NCBI GenBank assembly: GCA_020845735.1
Contig: JADLFF010000089.1
Span: 1 to 48,281, forward strand
From: Dehalococcoidia bacterium
GTDB taxonomy: Bacteria; Chloroflexota; Dehalococcoidia; UBA2979
Reading direction: 5' to 3'
DNA length: 48,281 nt
Position 1 is the first letter of the stretch; each line of letters opens with the position of its first letter. A model generated the notes under the pieces. It worked only from the letters and a program-made list of their open reading frames with translations, searched no databases and was not told the origin of the DNA. Positions 33,218 through 41,542 of the stretch are shown piece after piece. Position numbers and translations under genes: made by a program.

Positions 33218-33901
33218 TCAGGGCGCCAAGCGCTCCAGCCTAGCGCGATCCTTGACGCGGATCTCGCGTCGGTCCACCTCGACCACCCCATCGGCGGTCA
33301 GGCGACCAAGCGCACGTTGCACTACATCCGGCACCGTGCCAAGACGCGCTGCCAACTCCGGTAGCGTGAGCCAGCGCGGTCGGTCGACCCTGCCATCAAC
33401 GGCCTCGTCGAGCAGCAGCCGGGCGAGCCGTTCGATCACGGAGCGGAGCGAGAGGTCCGCCACGAGCTCCGTGAGTCGGATCATGTGATCCGCCATGTTC
33501 TCGATGACACGTTCGGCAAAACCAGGGTGCTCGCGTAGGATGCGCGTGACAGCCGAGCGCGGGAGCAGCCACGCGTGCACCGCCTCCAGTGCGATCGCCG
33601 TTGCCGGACTGGGCCGCTCGGTGAAGACGGCGACCGCGTTCGCCGGCTGCCACGGTGCAAGGATGCTGAGGATGTGCTCGCGGCCTTGCGGTGAGCTTTT
33701 CACGACCTTAATACGCCCCGACTCAATCACCAGGAGGCCCGGCGATGGCTCGCCCTCCAGGAAGACGATCTCTCCCGTGGTGAACTTCTGCTGCACCGCA
33801 GCTCGTGCTAGCTCCAGCAGCAATCCCGCATCGAGGTCGGAGAAGAACGGCACGAGCGCGAGTTGTTCCGCAAGATGCGTGGCGGAATCGGGCGTACTCA
33901 T
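33218..33901 (-). CDS. Crp/Fnr-family transcriptional regulator
   Basis: 227 residues. A cyclic-nucleotide-type effector domain (about 10-130) with GEIVFLEGEPSPGLLVIESG and GREHILSILAPWQPANAVAV; a dimer helix; and a winged HTH at 170-215 (LTLPELAARLGTVPDVVQRA, LGRLTADGVVEV). It has no cysteine, so it is not an Fe-S FNR; Dnr/NnrR-type regulators that sense NO through heme also lack the cluster. The cluster of membrane redox-type genes next to it, read the other way, is its likely target. A CCGAC-AAAA-GTCGG hairpin in the divergent region may be its site. Confidence 0.88.
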   Translation of the reverse strand: MSTPDSATHLAEQLALVPFFSDLDAGLLLELARAAVQQKFTTGEIVFLEGEPSPGLLVIESGRIKVVKSSPQGREHILSILAPWQPANAVAVFTERPSPATAIALEAVHAWLLPRSAVTRILREHPGFAERVIENMADHMIRLTELVADLSLRSVIERLARLLLDEAVDGRVDRPRWLTLPELAARLGTVPDVVQRALGRLTADGVVEVDRREIRVKDRARLERLAP

Positions 33902-33941
33902 AGGCAGAGAGTAATGCCGCCAGGAGCTGCGAGGCGGAAAT

Positions 33942-33955
33942 CCGACAAAAGTCGG
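33942..33955. promoter_or_regulatory. inverted repeat CCGAC-AAAA-GTCGG in the divergent promoter
   Basis: A perfect 5-bp-arm repeat between the crp/fnr start (33901) and the membrane gene on the plus strand (34058). It does not match the TTGAT-N4-ATCAA FNR box, but its position fits a regulator site. Confidence 0.4.
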
Positions 33956-34057
33956 GGTAAATGGGACGGCTTCCGGTCATGCTTCAGGTGATCGATGGAG
34001 CTGTGGGTGCCCGAATAGCAGGCCCACCGCGCGCGCTCGATGCGTGAGGAGTGGGAA

Positions 34058-34450
34058 ATGACGAACACAGCCAACTCCCGACCAAGCCCCGTGCGGCTGT
34101 TCGGCACGGCTCTGGCCGCGCTCGCGGGGGTGGTGTATCTGACCATCGGGCTGGGGATTGCAGGGGAGGACTTCAAGTCGCCTCCTCCACCCGTGATGCT
34201 CGCCGCCGGGGTCTCCTACCTCGTCGGAGGCGGATTGATCCTCGTCGCCGACCGGCGATTACTGCTAGTCGGGGCCGTCGTGAATGCCGTGGTCATCATG
34301 CTGTTCCTACTTTCGGTCGCACGGGACAACGCGACCACGGATGCGTTGAGCCTGAGCGGCAAAGCGGCACAAATCGCGCTCGGTGTGCTGTTGGTGTGGG
34401 CCGCACGACGAAGGTCTCCCGAGACAAATGCGCGCATCGGAGCGGCGTAA
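34058..34450 (+). CDS. four-TM small membrane protein
   Basis: 130 residues; GAGGAG before the ATG sets the start. Four segments: LFGTALAALAGVVYLTIGLG, PPPVMLAAGVSYLVGGGLIL, LLLVGAVVNAVVIMLFLLSV and QIALGVLLVWAA. I know no family for it. Its context (crp/fnr and Cox1-like gene) points to respiration or redox stress; no ligand residues stand out. Confidence 0.72.
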   Translation: MTNTANSRPSPVRLFGTALAALAGVVYLTIGLGIAGEDFKSPPPPVMLAAGVSYLVGGGLILVADRRLLLVGAVVNAVVIMLFLLSVARDNATTDALSLSGKAAQIALGVLLVWAARRRSPETNARIGAA

Positions 34451-34540
34451 GTCCGACCATCGGGATGAGGCTCGTCGTCGCGAGGCTGCTGACGGCGAAC
34501 CCGGTGCCCGGCGGCAACAGGTTTGGATAGAGGTCGAGGG

Positions 34541-35008
34541 ATGAACCAGGCTCCGAGCAGTGGCGCTTCGCGGCCATCAGGTGGCGGGCGACGCCTTGTT
34601 CGTCACTATCTGGAGATGGTTCTAGCGATGGCGGCGGGCATGCCCCTCTACGGGCTGCTCTTCATCTCTCCGCTCGACCCGCTCGGCTACCGTTCGAGCG
34701 TGGCAGCGCATCCATACGTGGCCGAGTTGCTGATGCTGGGAATGATGTCGCTGCCGATGGTTGGCTTCATGGCCTACCGACGTCATGGCATAGGCTCGAC
34801 GATCGAGATGGTCGCCGCGATGGCCATTCCCTCCCTCGCCGTCATTGGCCTGACGTCGACCTCACTCATCCCGTGGCTGACTCTCAACACCATGAGCGTG
34901 GCAAGTCACGTCGCGATGCTCGGCGGCATGCTGCTAGCGGTCGTCTACCGGCGCGCCGAGTACGCGGGCGTGCATGCGCACGGGCACAGTGTCGTGGAGC
35001 CAGCCTGA
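34541..35008 (+). CDS. four-TM membrane protein with His-rich tail
   Basis: 155 residues; AGGTCGAGGG before the ATG sets the start over an upstream TTG. Segments at MVLAMAAGMPLYGLLFI, VAELLMLGMMSLPMVGFMAY, MVAAMAIPSLAVIGLTSTSL and SHVAMLGGMLLAVVY, then AGVHAHGHSV. The Met-rich helices and H-A-H-G-H tail could bind copper. No family recognised. Confidence 0.72.
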   Translation: MNQAPSSGASRPSGGGRRLVRHYLEMVLAMAAGMPLYGLLFISPLDPLGYRSSVAAHPYVAELLMLGMMSLPMVGFMAYRRHGIGSTIEMVAAMAIPSLAVIGLTSTSLIPWLTLNTMSVASHVAMLGGMLLAVVYRRAEYAGVHAHGHSVVEPA

Positions 35009-35018
35009 GGAGACGTCG

Positions 35019-36248
35019 ATGAACCCATACTTCACGATGGCGGCACTGTTCGCAGTGATGGCGATCCTGCAGGCGATTGACGCCGCACTGGTCAGTGCTG
35101 GGCTGCTGCCCGCCTTCGGCGGCATCCGCTGGCTCCGCGTGCATTTGATCACGCTGGGGTTAATGACAGAGGCGCTCTTCGGTGCGCTTCCGTTCGTACT
35201 CGCCTGGCGATACCAGGCGCCAAGGCCTCGATTCCGCTGGCACACCTGGCTGCTGCTCAACAGCGGCCTCGTCGCGCTGCTCGTGGGGATTCCGTCGGTG
35301 AACGCGGTGCTGACGTACACCGGCGGCACACTGGTATTCATCGCCACGGTGCTGATGTTCGAACAGTTGCGACGCATGCCGGTTCCGTCTGCAAACAGCC
35401 GGAACGACGGTCCTTCCGGTACATGGTTCTACCTGGCGGGTCTGGCCTTCTTCTTGGTTGGGATCACTGTCGGGACGGGATTGTTCTTCAACTGGGCCGG
35501 GACGTTGCAGATCAAGACCCCGGTCGAGGTCCATATCCATGCCAATAGCTGGGGCCTGATGTCTCTTGCCTTCGCGGGCCTCGTGGTCGACTTGTTTCCG
35601 CGATGGTCGGGCAAGTCGCTGGCGTGGCCGGGCTCGGTGACACCAATCTTCTGGCTGATGACTTTCGGGGCGCTGGGCCTCGTGCTGGGGCCGTGGCTGG
35701 GTTCAGAACTCGTCATGGTGCCCGGTTTGCTGATGCATCTCGTAGCCACGATCTGGCTGCTCGCGAACGTCATCAAGCCGCTTCGCGGCAGCGAGCTCTT
35801 ACGGCAGCCCGGCATCTGGCATCTGATTACCGGATACGGATGGCAATTGGCACCGCTGCTGGTCGCCCCACTCATCCTCCTCAAGGTGCCCGGCGTCCCA
35901 GGCCCGGCCATCGAACTGAACGCCCCGCAGGCCCTTATCTACGGGTGGGTGTTGCAGGTTGGGTATGCCCTCTTGCCGTATCTCTTCAGCCGCGTGCTCC
36001 TGCCGGCCGAACCTGCGCGTCTGGGTGGATCGTGGTTGAGCCTTGCCGCAATTCACGCGGGCAGCATCCTGCTCTGGGTGGGCATCTTCAGCGACTCCGC
36101 CCAGGGCTGGTTCCACGGAGCCGCGTATGTGCTGTGGGCGCTGTCGCTACTCCCGATCGCCCTCAGTCTGTGGCAGATGCTGACGAGGGCCTGGACGGTG
36201 GTGGAGGAGCGTACCGATGCCGCGCTGGAGAGGACCGGGGAGCGATGA
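35019..36248 (+). CDS. polytopic membrane protein like heme-copper oxidase subunit I / NnrS
   Basis: 409 residues with GAGGAG before the ATG and about eleven or twelve membrane segments. Several helices carry His at places seen in heme-copper folds: WLRVHLITLGLMTEALFGAL, KTPVEVHIHANSWGLMSLAF, GLLMHLVATIWLL, GIWHLITGYGW and LAAIHAGSILLWV. There is no CuA subunit next to it and the canonical Cox1 metal motif is not complete, so it is better called a member of that wide superfamily (stand-alone NorB- or NnrS-like proteins) than an oxidase. NO handling or copper/heme binding is inferred. It shares ATGA with the next gene. Confidence 0.72.
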   Translation: MNPYFTMAALFAVMAILQAIDAALVSAGLLPAFGGIRWLRVHLITLGLMTEALFGALPFVLAWRYQAPRPRFRWHTWLLLNSGLVALLVGIPSVNAVLTYTGGTLVFIATVLMFEQLRRMPVPSANSRNDGPSGTWFYLAGLAFFLVGITVGTGLFFNWAGTLQIKTPVEVHIHANSWGLMSLAFAGLVVDLFPRWSGKSLAWPGSVTPIFWLMTFGALGLVLGPWLGSELVMVPGLLMHLVATIWLLANVIKPLRGSELLRQPGIWHLITGYGWQLAPLLVAPLILLKVPGVPGPAIELNAPQALIYGWVLQVGYALLPYLFSRVLLPAEPARLGGSWLSLAAIHAGSILLWVGIFSDSAQGWFHGAAYVLWALSLLPIALSLWQMLTRAWTVVEERTDAALERTGER

Positions 36249-36625
36249 AGATATCGATGAGCAAAGTCGCCGCTGTGCTCGCGCTCCTTGTTGGTGCGCT
36301 CTCTGTCATCGCGGGGAGGCAGGCTGCGCAGGGCTGGGACCCCGGCTACTCAGTCCTGTCCTGGCTCCCGCTGTACAATTTTGGGATGGGTGTGTGGACC
36401 GTGCTCGCCCCGGCGATCCTCATCTGGAGGGGCAACCGGTACGGCATGCCGGCCTCCATCGCCACGCTCACGACCCATGCGGTCGTCCTGCTGCTCCTGT
36501 TGTCGAATGTCTTCGGAATACCGGCCACACAGAGCATCCTCGCGATGGTGTTCCGAGTGGTCACCTGGGTGGTCATTCTCGGTTTGCTGCGCGTTCACTC
36601 CCGAAGACTGGCGGCAACGCGGTGA
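36245..36625 (+). CDS. four-TM small membrane protein
   Basis: 126 residues, translationally coupled to the Cox1/NnrS-like gene. Segments: SKVAAVLALLVGALSVIAG, YNFGMGVWTVLAPAILIW, ASIATLTTHAVVLLLLLSNV and SILAMVFRVVTWVVILGLL. Possibly a partner subunit of the large protein, by coupling. No family recognised. Confidence 0.7.
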   Translation: MKISMSKVAAVLALLVGALSVIAGRQAAQGWDPGYSVLSWLPLYNFGMGVWTVLAPAILIWRGNRYGMPASIATLTTHAVVLLLLLSNVFGIPATQSILAMVFRVVTWVVILGLLRVHSRRLAATR

Positions 36626-36707
36626 GTCGCTAGGGAACGTTGACCAGCAACGGCGGCACTGCGGTGTGCGGGTGCGACGGGCGCAGCAGCGTAGTCGATG
36701 CGCAGGG

Positions 36708-37127
36708 CTAACCGTGGGCTGCGGCGTTCCAACCTTGAGCCGCGATCACACCGGCCCATGTCACGGCCACGAACATCATCGCTCCGCCAAGGAGCACGAA
36801 CACAGGCGACGTGCCGAGCACTACCTCACCGAGGATGCCGACAGGCATCAAGAGTCCGCCGAGTGTGATCCATGCCAATGCGCGCTTCGTCGTGGCACCG
36901 GCGGCCAACCTCGGCAGTACCAGCCCCATCGCGATGTTGACTAGAGCGAACAAGTTCCCGTGCGCATGAGCTAGCCGTGTTTCGAAGTGCTTCCCGACGG
37001 CATAGTCGGCGACCCAAGCATCCTTGCCGGGTGCGAAGTCGCGGAGGTACACGAGTACAAAGCCTAGAACCACGAACAAGGAAATGAAGAGAAACCCGCC
37101 CGCTACGTTCCATCGTCCAGACGCCAT
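36708..37127 (-). CDS. four-TM membrane protein with HAHGN motif
   Basis: 139 residues; GGGAGGGTGG before the ATG. Segments: GGFLFISLFVVLGFVLVYL, HAHGNLFALVNIAMGLVLP, ALAWITLGGLLMPVGILGEV and SPVFVLLGGAMMFVAVTWA. RLAHAHGN starts the second helix, and such a H-x-H-x-N is often seen where heme or copper is bound (compare H-I-H-A-N in the large protein nearby). A CTACCCG motif is 39 bp upstream. It converges with the plus-strand genes. Confidence 0.72.
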   Translation of the reverse strand: MASGRWNVAGGFLFISLFVVLGFVLVYLRDFAPGKDAWVADYAVGKHFETRLAHAHGNLFALVNIAMGLVLPRLAAGATTKRALAWITLGGLLMPVGILGEVVLGTSPVFVLLGGAMMFVAVTWAGVIAAQGWNAAAHG

Positions 37128-37165
37128 CGCCACCCTCCCTGAACACGTCACCATTTGGCGGCAAT

Positions 37166-37199
37166 CTACCCGGAGCGGCAGAGAACCACCACGGTAGGG
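37166..37199. promoter_or_regulatory. CTACCCG motif with inverted GGTAGGG, upstream of the HAHGN gene
   Basis: CTACCCGG at 37166-37173 and CGGTAGGG at 37192-37199 face each other 39 bp upstream of the 36708-37127 gene. It is the same core as in the copper/redox block. The rest of 37128-37438 holds no supported gene. Confidence 0.45.
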
Positions 37200-37438
37200 A
37201 GAACTCGCCTACTCCAACGAGCTCAACCCAGCGCAGTTCCGAGCTCTGCTCGAAGCGGAGCGGCGAGAGGTCACCGGTCCTATTGCGCAGTTCGGTCCCG
37301 CTGCGCCGGAGAAGCCGATCTGCGGGCGAGTGATGCCGGTTGTGTCCCTGCTGGCCGACGCGGAAGTAACGAGCCGTGGCTTGTACGGTGGGGCTCGATG
37401 CCAACCGCAGCTGCTTCGGTCATTCGCATGTGGCTTGC

Positions 37439-37813
37439 CTAGGACTGCGCCTGCGCGAGTGTAAGCAGAAGAGTCGAGTCCGCGATCGCCTCGACGCTGT
37501 GCCGCACCCTGGCATCGAATGCGATGAGCCGCCCGGCGAGCATATCCAGCGTTTCATCGCCCACCTGGATGCGCACCTGTCCATCCAAGACCTGCACCGT
37601 CGTCGTACCCGGTGCCGAGTGCTCCGCAATGGTTCCGCCAGCGTGCAAGTGCGTGAGCACAACGCTGAGCCCGCCCTGCTTCACCAGCGTCACAGCCCCT
37701 CGGTTCTGGCCGTCGGGCGCGAGTCCGTGGAGCTCGGTGACAGCCTCCCCGAGGTCGATCAAAAGATGTTCCGCTGCGAGATCGTGGGTCCGGAGGTAGC
37801 TGTGTTCAGCCAT
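37439..37813 (-). CDS. cupin-domain protein
   Basis: 124 residues; AAAGGA before the ATG. A single cupin: VVLTHLHAGGTIAEHSAPGT carries the metal-binding His pair and Glu, then TVQVLDGQVRIQVGDE and FDARVRHSVEAI the last His. Such small cupins may bind Fe, Mn or other metals and act as enzymes or sensors. It ends the non-phage block on the side of the MuF gene. Confidence 0.85.
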   Translation of the reverse strand: MAEHSYLRTHDLAAEHLLIDLGEAVTELHGLAPDGQNRGAVTLVKQGGLSVVLTHLHAGGTIAEHSAPGTTTVQVLDGQVRIQVGDETLDMLAGRLIAFDARVRHSVEAIADSTLLLTLAQAQS

Positions 37814-37905
37814 TGCTGGCGTCCTTTCGCAGGGGGCGGTTTGCGTTCCTCAGTAGGCGTCGCTTCCCAACCACCGTACTCGCTCCCATGACTCCTCGCC
37901 TGAGC

Positions 37906-38523
37906 TCATCTCCGCCCGAATTTTGGCTCCAACACACATCCGCAATGGTCGTGCGACTGGAATGTACCGGTCGTCGCGGCATACACCGCCCCACGAGACG
38001 CGAGCATCGCGCAGAAGTTGCACGGCTCCGCCGATGTCACCCGCTCCCAGCCAAGCGCACGGGGGTCGTCGCGTACCGATGCCAGCAGCGTCTCCCGGCC
38101 GCCATCTAGCACGTGCCGTGTCACCGCGCCGGAGACGCGCACGAGCGCAGTGCGGGAAGGGGCCGGGCGCTTGAGCGCCGTCAGCCGCTCTGTCGTCACA
38201 TAGCCGGTCACTTGCAGCGACGTCCGCGCGCGCGCCATTGCCTCGGCGTCGAACGCGCTCAGGATCGGTGTAGCCGTGCCGCCGATGCGCTCGGCCGCTC
38301 GGAACGCCTCGAAGTATCCGGCAGCCAGTGATGTGGAGTCCGCGCGCCGCTGGCCGATGATCGCGAGCAGCGCGTTCTCTACCGGAGGCCATGACCGCCC
38401 GGCATGCTCGGTGTCGAACGCGGGCCAGACCTGCAGCACCTGCCGCAGCGTGATCGCCCGCAGCGCGAGCTGGGCCGAGCGATGCTCCGCCGTCAGCCGC
38501 GTCCCAGCGAGCGTCGCCGCCAT
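37906..38523 (-). CDS. MuF-like minor head protein
   Basis: 205 residues starting right after the portal stop. The N-terminal half is helical; the C-terminal half has EPCNFCAMLASRGAVY and HDHCGCVLEPKF, the Cys/His marks of actinophage MuF/VG15-type minor head proteins. They bind the portal inside the capsid. Scaffold and capsid should follow, and do so only after the 4.8-kb interruption. Confidence 0.82.
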   Translation of the reverse strand: MAATLAGTRLTAEHRSAQLALRAITLRQVLQVWPAFDTEHAGRSWPPVENALLAIIGQRRADSTSLAAGYFEAFRAAERIGGTATPILSAFDAEAMARARTSLQVTGYVTTERLTALKRPAPSRTALVRVSGAVTRHVLDGGRETLLASVRDDPRALGWERVTSAEPCNFCAMLASRGAVYAATTGTFQSHDHCGCVLEPKFGRR

Positions 38524-39828
38524 CTACGCCGCGCTCCCCTGGCGGCTCAGGAGCGCCTCGAGGCTCGCGATGGGGTCGCCTGCCGTGACCGACGCCTTCC
38601 AGCGTTCCACGTCCTGCTGCGTGACCCCGGGGATCTTCTCCCACAGCTCCTGCACGGGGACCCCGAGCATCGCCGCCATCTTGCCGAGCGCATCGACCGT
38701 CGCCGCCAGCGCGCGCGACTCCGTGTCGCGCCAACGCACCTGTGCGCCGGCGCCCTGCTGCATACCCTGGATGCGACCGGCGAGGGCGAGCGCCTGCTCC
38801 CATGACTCCCCGAACGACATCTCGCGCTCGGTGATCTTCCGACGCTGCGACGCTTCCGCCGCTACCAGCGCTTCGGCGGAGAGGTTCACCATCTGCCCGA
38901 GCAGTTCGTGCGCCGGTGTCTGCGAGATCGTGGCGGCGTGACGGAGCGACGCCTCGCGCGAGTCGAGGTAGCCCTTGAGGTCGGTCTGCGCGAACTCGCC
39001 GACCGCGATCTCGTCCTTCGAGTCCTCGAACGTCCAGAGCCGCGCAGCCGACGCCTTCAGTTGCTGCGCCTCGCTCTCCGCCGTCCAGCCGAGGATGTAC
39101 CGCTGGCGGAACGCGCCGTAGTGCTGGGCGACCAGCAGCTCGAACGTCGTGAGGTCGATCTGATCCTGGATCGGCATCAGCGGCTCGATCTCGCCGCGCA
39201 CCTCGTCGTCCAGCTCCATCGTGTTCAGGAAGCGGACGACGGGGCAGACCCCAAGGTCGTGCGTGCGCGTCTCCAGCCAGAGGACTTCGCCGGTGGGCTC
39301 GTCCTTGCCGCTCAGGTAGTAGACCGCCTCGTCGTCGTAGAGCCGGAAGATCCACTCCCCGCCCGACGGCTCGGCTCGCAGCGCGAACATCGGCCAGAGG
39401 TCGTCCTCGCCGTACACCGCGGTGAGTCGTCGAGGCGAATGGCCCCGGATCACCGGAGCAGTGTCGCCGGGCAGGATCGTCACGTAGGAGACGCCGTAGG
39501 AGAGCGCGCCGCGATGCACGCCGGTCTGCCGCGCGTCCATCTGGTTCGCCTGCCAGATGTCCCACGCGGGTGCGTCGTCGGGCTCGCGCTCGGCACGGTA
39601 GCCGTCCACATACAGCGACTGCGCCACGGCGGAGATGACGAGGTCGAGCACATTCACGCGCGACATCTCCGCGAGCTGCCGCACTTCGTTCGGGACGCCG
39701 GCGGGGATGATCGGCAGCGGCTGCTTGCCGCGCAGGTAGTTGTGGATGCGCTCGAGGTGGTCGGCCTCGGCAGCACGCCACTTGAGCATCGCGCGGGTCT
39801 GTTCGATCGCGTTGGCCGCGCTCAGCAT
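38524..39828 (-). CDS. portal protein, SPP1 gp6-like
   Basis: 434 residues; AGGAG eight bases before the ATG. HLERIHNYLRGKQPLPIIP, SRVNVLDLVISAVAQSLYVDGY, IWQANQMDARQTGVHRGAL and SPRRLTAVYGE fit SPP1-type portals of actinophages; the C-terminal helices (HAATISQTPAHELLGQMVNL) form the stem and wing. Forms the ring through which DNA enters and leaves. Confidence 0.9.
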   Translation of the reverse strand: MLSAANAIEQTRAMLKWRAAEADHLERIHNYLRGKQPLPIIPAGVPNEVRQLAEMSRVNVLDLVISAVAQSLYVDGYRAEREPDDAPAWDIWQANQMDARQTGVHRGALSYGVSYVTILPGDTAPVIRGHSPRRLTAVYGEDDLWPMFALRAEPSGGEWIFRLYDDEAVYYLSGKDEPTGEVLWLETRTHDLGVCPVVRFLNTMELDDEVRGEIEPLMPIQDQIDLTTFELLVAQHYGAFRQRYILGWTAESEAQQLKASAARLWTFEDSKDEIAVGEFAQTDLKGYLDSREASLRHAATISQTPAHELLGQMVNLSAEALVAAEASQRRKITEREMSFGESWEQALALAGRIQGMQQGAGAQVRWRDTESRALAATVDALGKMAAMLGVPVQELWEKIPGVTQQDVERWKASVTAGDPIASLEALLSRQGSAA

Positions 39829-39838
39829 GGCAGGGCTC

Positions 39839-41542
39839 CTAGACGAAGACGGCGCGGCCGGTCTTCTTGCGTCGCTTCTTGTGGTCGGGCAGGGCGAGGT
39901 AGTCCTGGCGGCAGAGGCGCGCCAGGACTGCTGCGGCGAGCGCGTCGATCTTGCGTGGGGACACGCGCGCGTCCTTGCCGATCGTGATCCCCCAGGCGTT
40001 GGGACGGCGGCGTGCGTTGTAGACGTGGCGCGCGAGACGCGGGTCGCCGTCGTGCGTGAGCGCACCTTCGAGCACAGCCTCGTGGAACGCCTCGACGGCG
40101 CGCGTGATCGGACGCGACCCGCCGACACCCTCCGGGTCGTCCTCGGTGCGGCGTCCGGACATGTCCCACTCGATCGCGTGTTTCTGCGAGGCGTGTACGG
40201 CGAGACGGTCGCCGTAGCTGTCGGCCCAGGCGTCGATGTAGGACTGCCAGGGGTGACGGTCGGCATAGAAGCCGACCACGTCGTAGATGCCGAAAGCGTG
40301 CTCGACCGCGCCATTGATGGCAGCCCGTGGCGCTTCACCGTCGTAGTCCTCGGGGTCCCACACGCCGAGCGTGAAGACGTACCCGGTCTCGACCTCGCAG
40401 CCGATGAGCGCACTGTGGTCGCCAGACTTCGCACCGTCGAAGCCGAGCGTGATCGCCGCGCCCTCCGGGACGACGTGCTCGGGGCGAGCGCAAGTGTCCC
40501 ACTCGTGGGGGGCGAGCCATGCGTCGATAGCCGCCGTCGCCTGGTTCAGGAAGTAGCGCCGCGAGTTCGTCTCGTCGTTCCGGGTGTCCCAGATCTCCGA
40601 CACCATGCGGTCGAGGTCGATGTATGAGGCCGCATCGCCGTACGCCTCGCGCAGGCCCGCGCGCAGCGAGGCTTCGTCCCGGAGATCAACGTCAGCAGGC
40701 GCCTCGCGGTGATCGAACAGCATGCGCGGCCGGCGCACCTTGCCCTCGCGGATGCGCTGGGCGAACGCGTGCGACTCCTCAGCGACCGAGTTTCGCCCGG
40801 GCTCGTACATCGTGGAGGACTCGAACGACCACGGCTCGGCGTCGGCGCGCTTCGCCATGTTCCTGCGTACGGTGGCGTACATGCGCTTCAGCTCGGGCAG
40901 CAGGTACAAGTGCGTCTCGTCGAAGTTCGTCCACGTCTCCTTGCCGCCGTCCTTCGAGGCAGAGGAAGCGGTCGAGGGGCGGATCTCCCCGCCGCCGGGC
41001 AGGTAGATGCGGGTGAGGCCCACGTCGTCCTTGCGCGTGAATGCCTCGGTGAGCGGCCCTTCGGTCAGGTTGAAGTAGATCGCGTCGTAGACGTTCCCGG
41101 TCTGGCCTTCCTCCGTCGCCATGCAGCGCAGGAACGGATAGGTGACCGAGCGGCCCAGCGGCTCGCCCGGCTCGTACGTGTAGCGGAAGTCCATCCATTC
41201 AAAGACCTCGCCGCCACGCGCCCAGCCACTGAAGCGGCACGGCCCGAACGCCTCGAACAGCGCGATACGCGCGGCCTGGCCGGACTTGTCGGCACCCTTC
41301 GGACGCGAGAAGAACACTGAGTCGTAGAGACGGCGGCCATCCTCGTCGAGGGCATAGGAGTCCACGAGCAGCGTCGTCAGTTCGTCGGAAAGTGGGATGC
41401 CGCCGGGCGCGGCCACGCTCAACGGACGTCCCTGGATGTCGCCGGGACCGTGGACGCAGAAGTGCTCCAGCCAAGCGGCGGCGAGCCAGCCGAGGGAGCG
41501 GTCGCGGAGGTGGTCGGCAGCGCGGATCAGCTCAACCGGCAC
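39839..41542 (-). CDS. terminase large subunit
   Basis: 567 residues from a GTG overlapping the small subunit by 11 bases. ATPase: SRPKGADKSG (variant Walker A, residues 79-88) and FDE (207-209) as Walker B with Glu. Nuclease half: LGFDGAKSGDHSALIGCEV and the C-terminal VSPRKIDALAAAVLARL with acidic residues. Motor that packs phage DNA. Confidence 0.92.
   Translation of the reverse strand: MPVELIRAADHLRDRSLGWLAAAWLEHFCVHGPGDIQGRPLSVAAPGGIPLSDELTTLLVDSYALDEDGRRLYDSVFFSRPKGADKSGQAARIALFEAFGPCRFSGWARGGEVFEWMDFRYTYEPGEPLGRSVTYPFLRCMATEEGQTGNVYDAIYFNLTEGPLTEAFTRKDDVGLTRIYLPGGGEIRPSTASSASKDGGKETWTNFDETHLYLLPELKRMYATVRRNMAKRADAEPWSFESSTMYEPGRNSVAEESHAFAQRIREGKVRRPRMLFDHREAPADVDLRDEASLRAGLREAYGDAASYIDLDRMVSEIWDTRNDETNSRRYFLNQATAAIDAWLAPHEWDTCARPEHVVPEGAAITLGFDGAKSGDHSALIGCEVETGYVFTLGVWDPEDYDGEAPRAAINGAVEHAFGIYDVVGFYADRHPWQSYIDAWADSYGDRLAVHASQKHAIEWDMSGRRTEDDPEGVGGSRPITRAVEAFHEAVLEGALTHDGDPRLARHVYNARRRPNAWGITIGKDARVSPRKIDALAAAVLARLCRQDYLALPDHKKRRKKTGRAVFV

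Larger units (their letters stand above)
33103..37905. other. non-phage gene block inside the prophage head module
   Basis: Between scaffold (32602-33102) and MuF-like gene (37906-38523), where phage order expects direct continuity, lie seven genes on both strands: a Crp/Fnr regulator, five membrane proteins and a cupin. None is a head protein. No recombinase, IS ends or clear direct repeats flank it; TCAGTAG and GTACTCG occur near both edges but are too short to count. It may be cargo, a moron block, or an assembly join. Confidence 0.7.

Noticed and set aside
33103..37905. Target-site duplication around the interrupting block
   Set aside because: TCAGTAG and GTACTCG appear near both joins, but 7-mers with different spacing are expected by chance at this GC.
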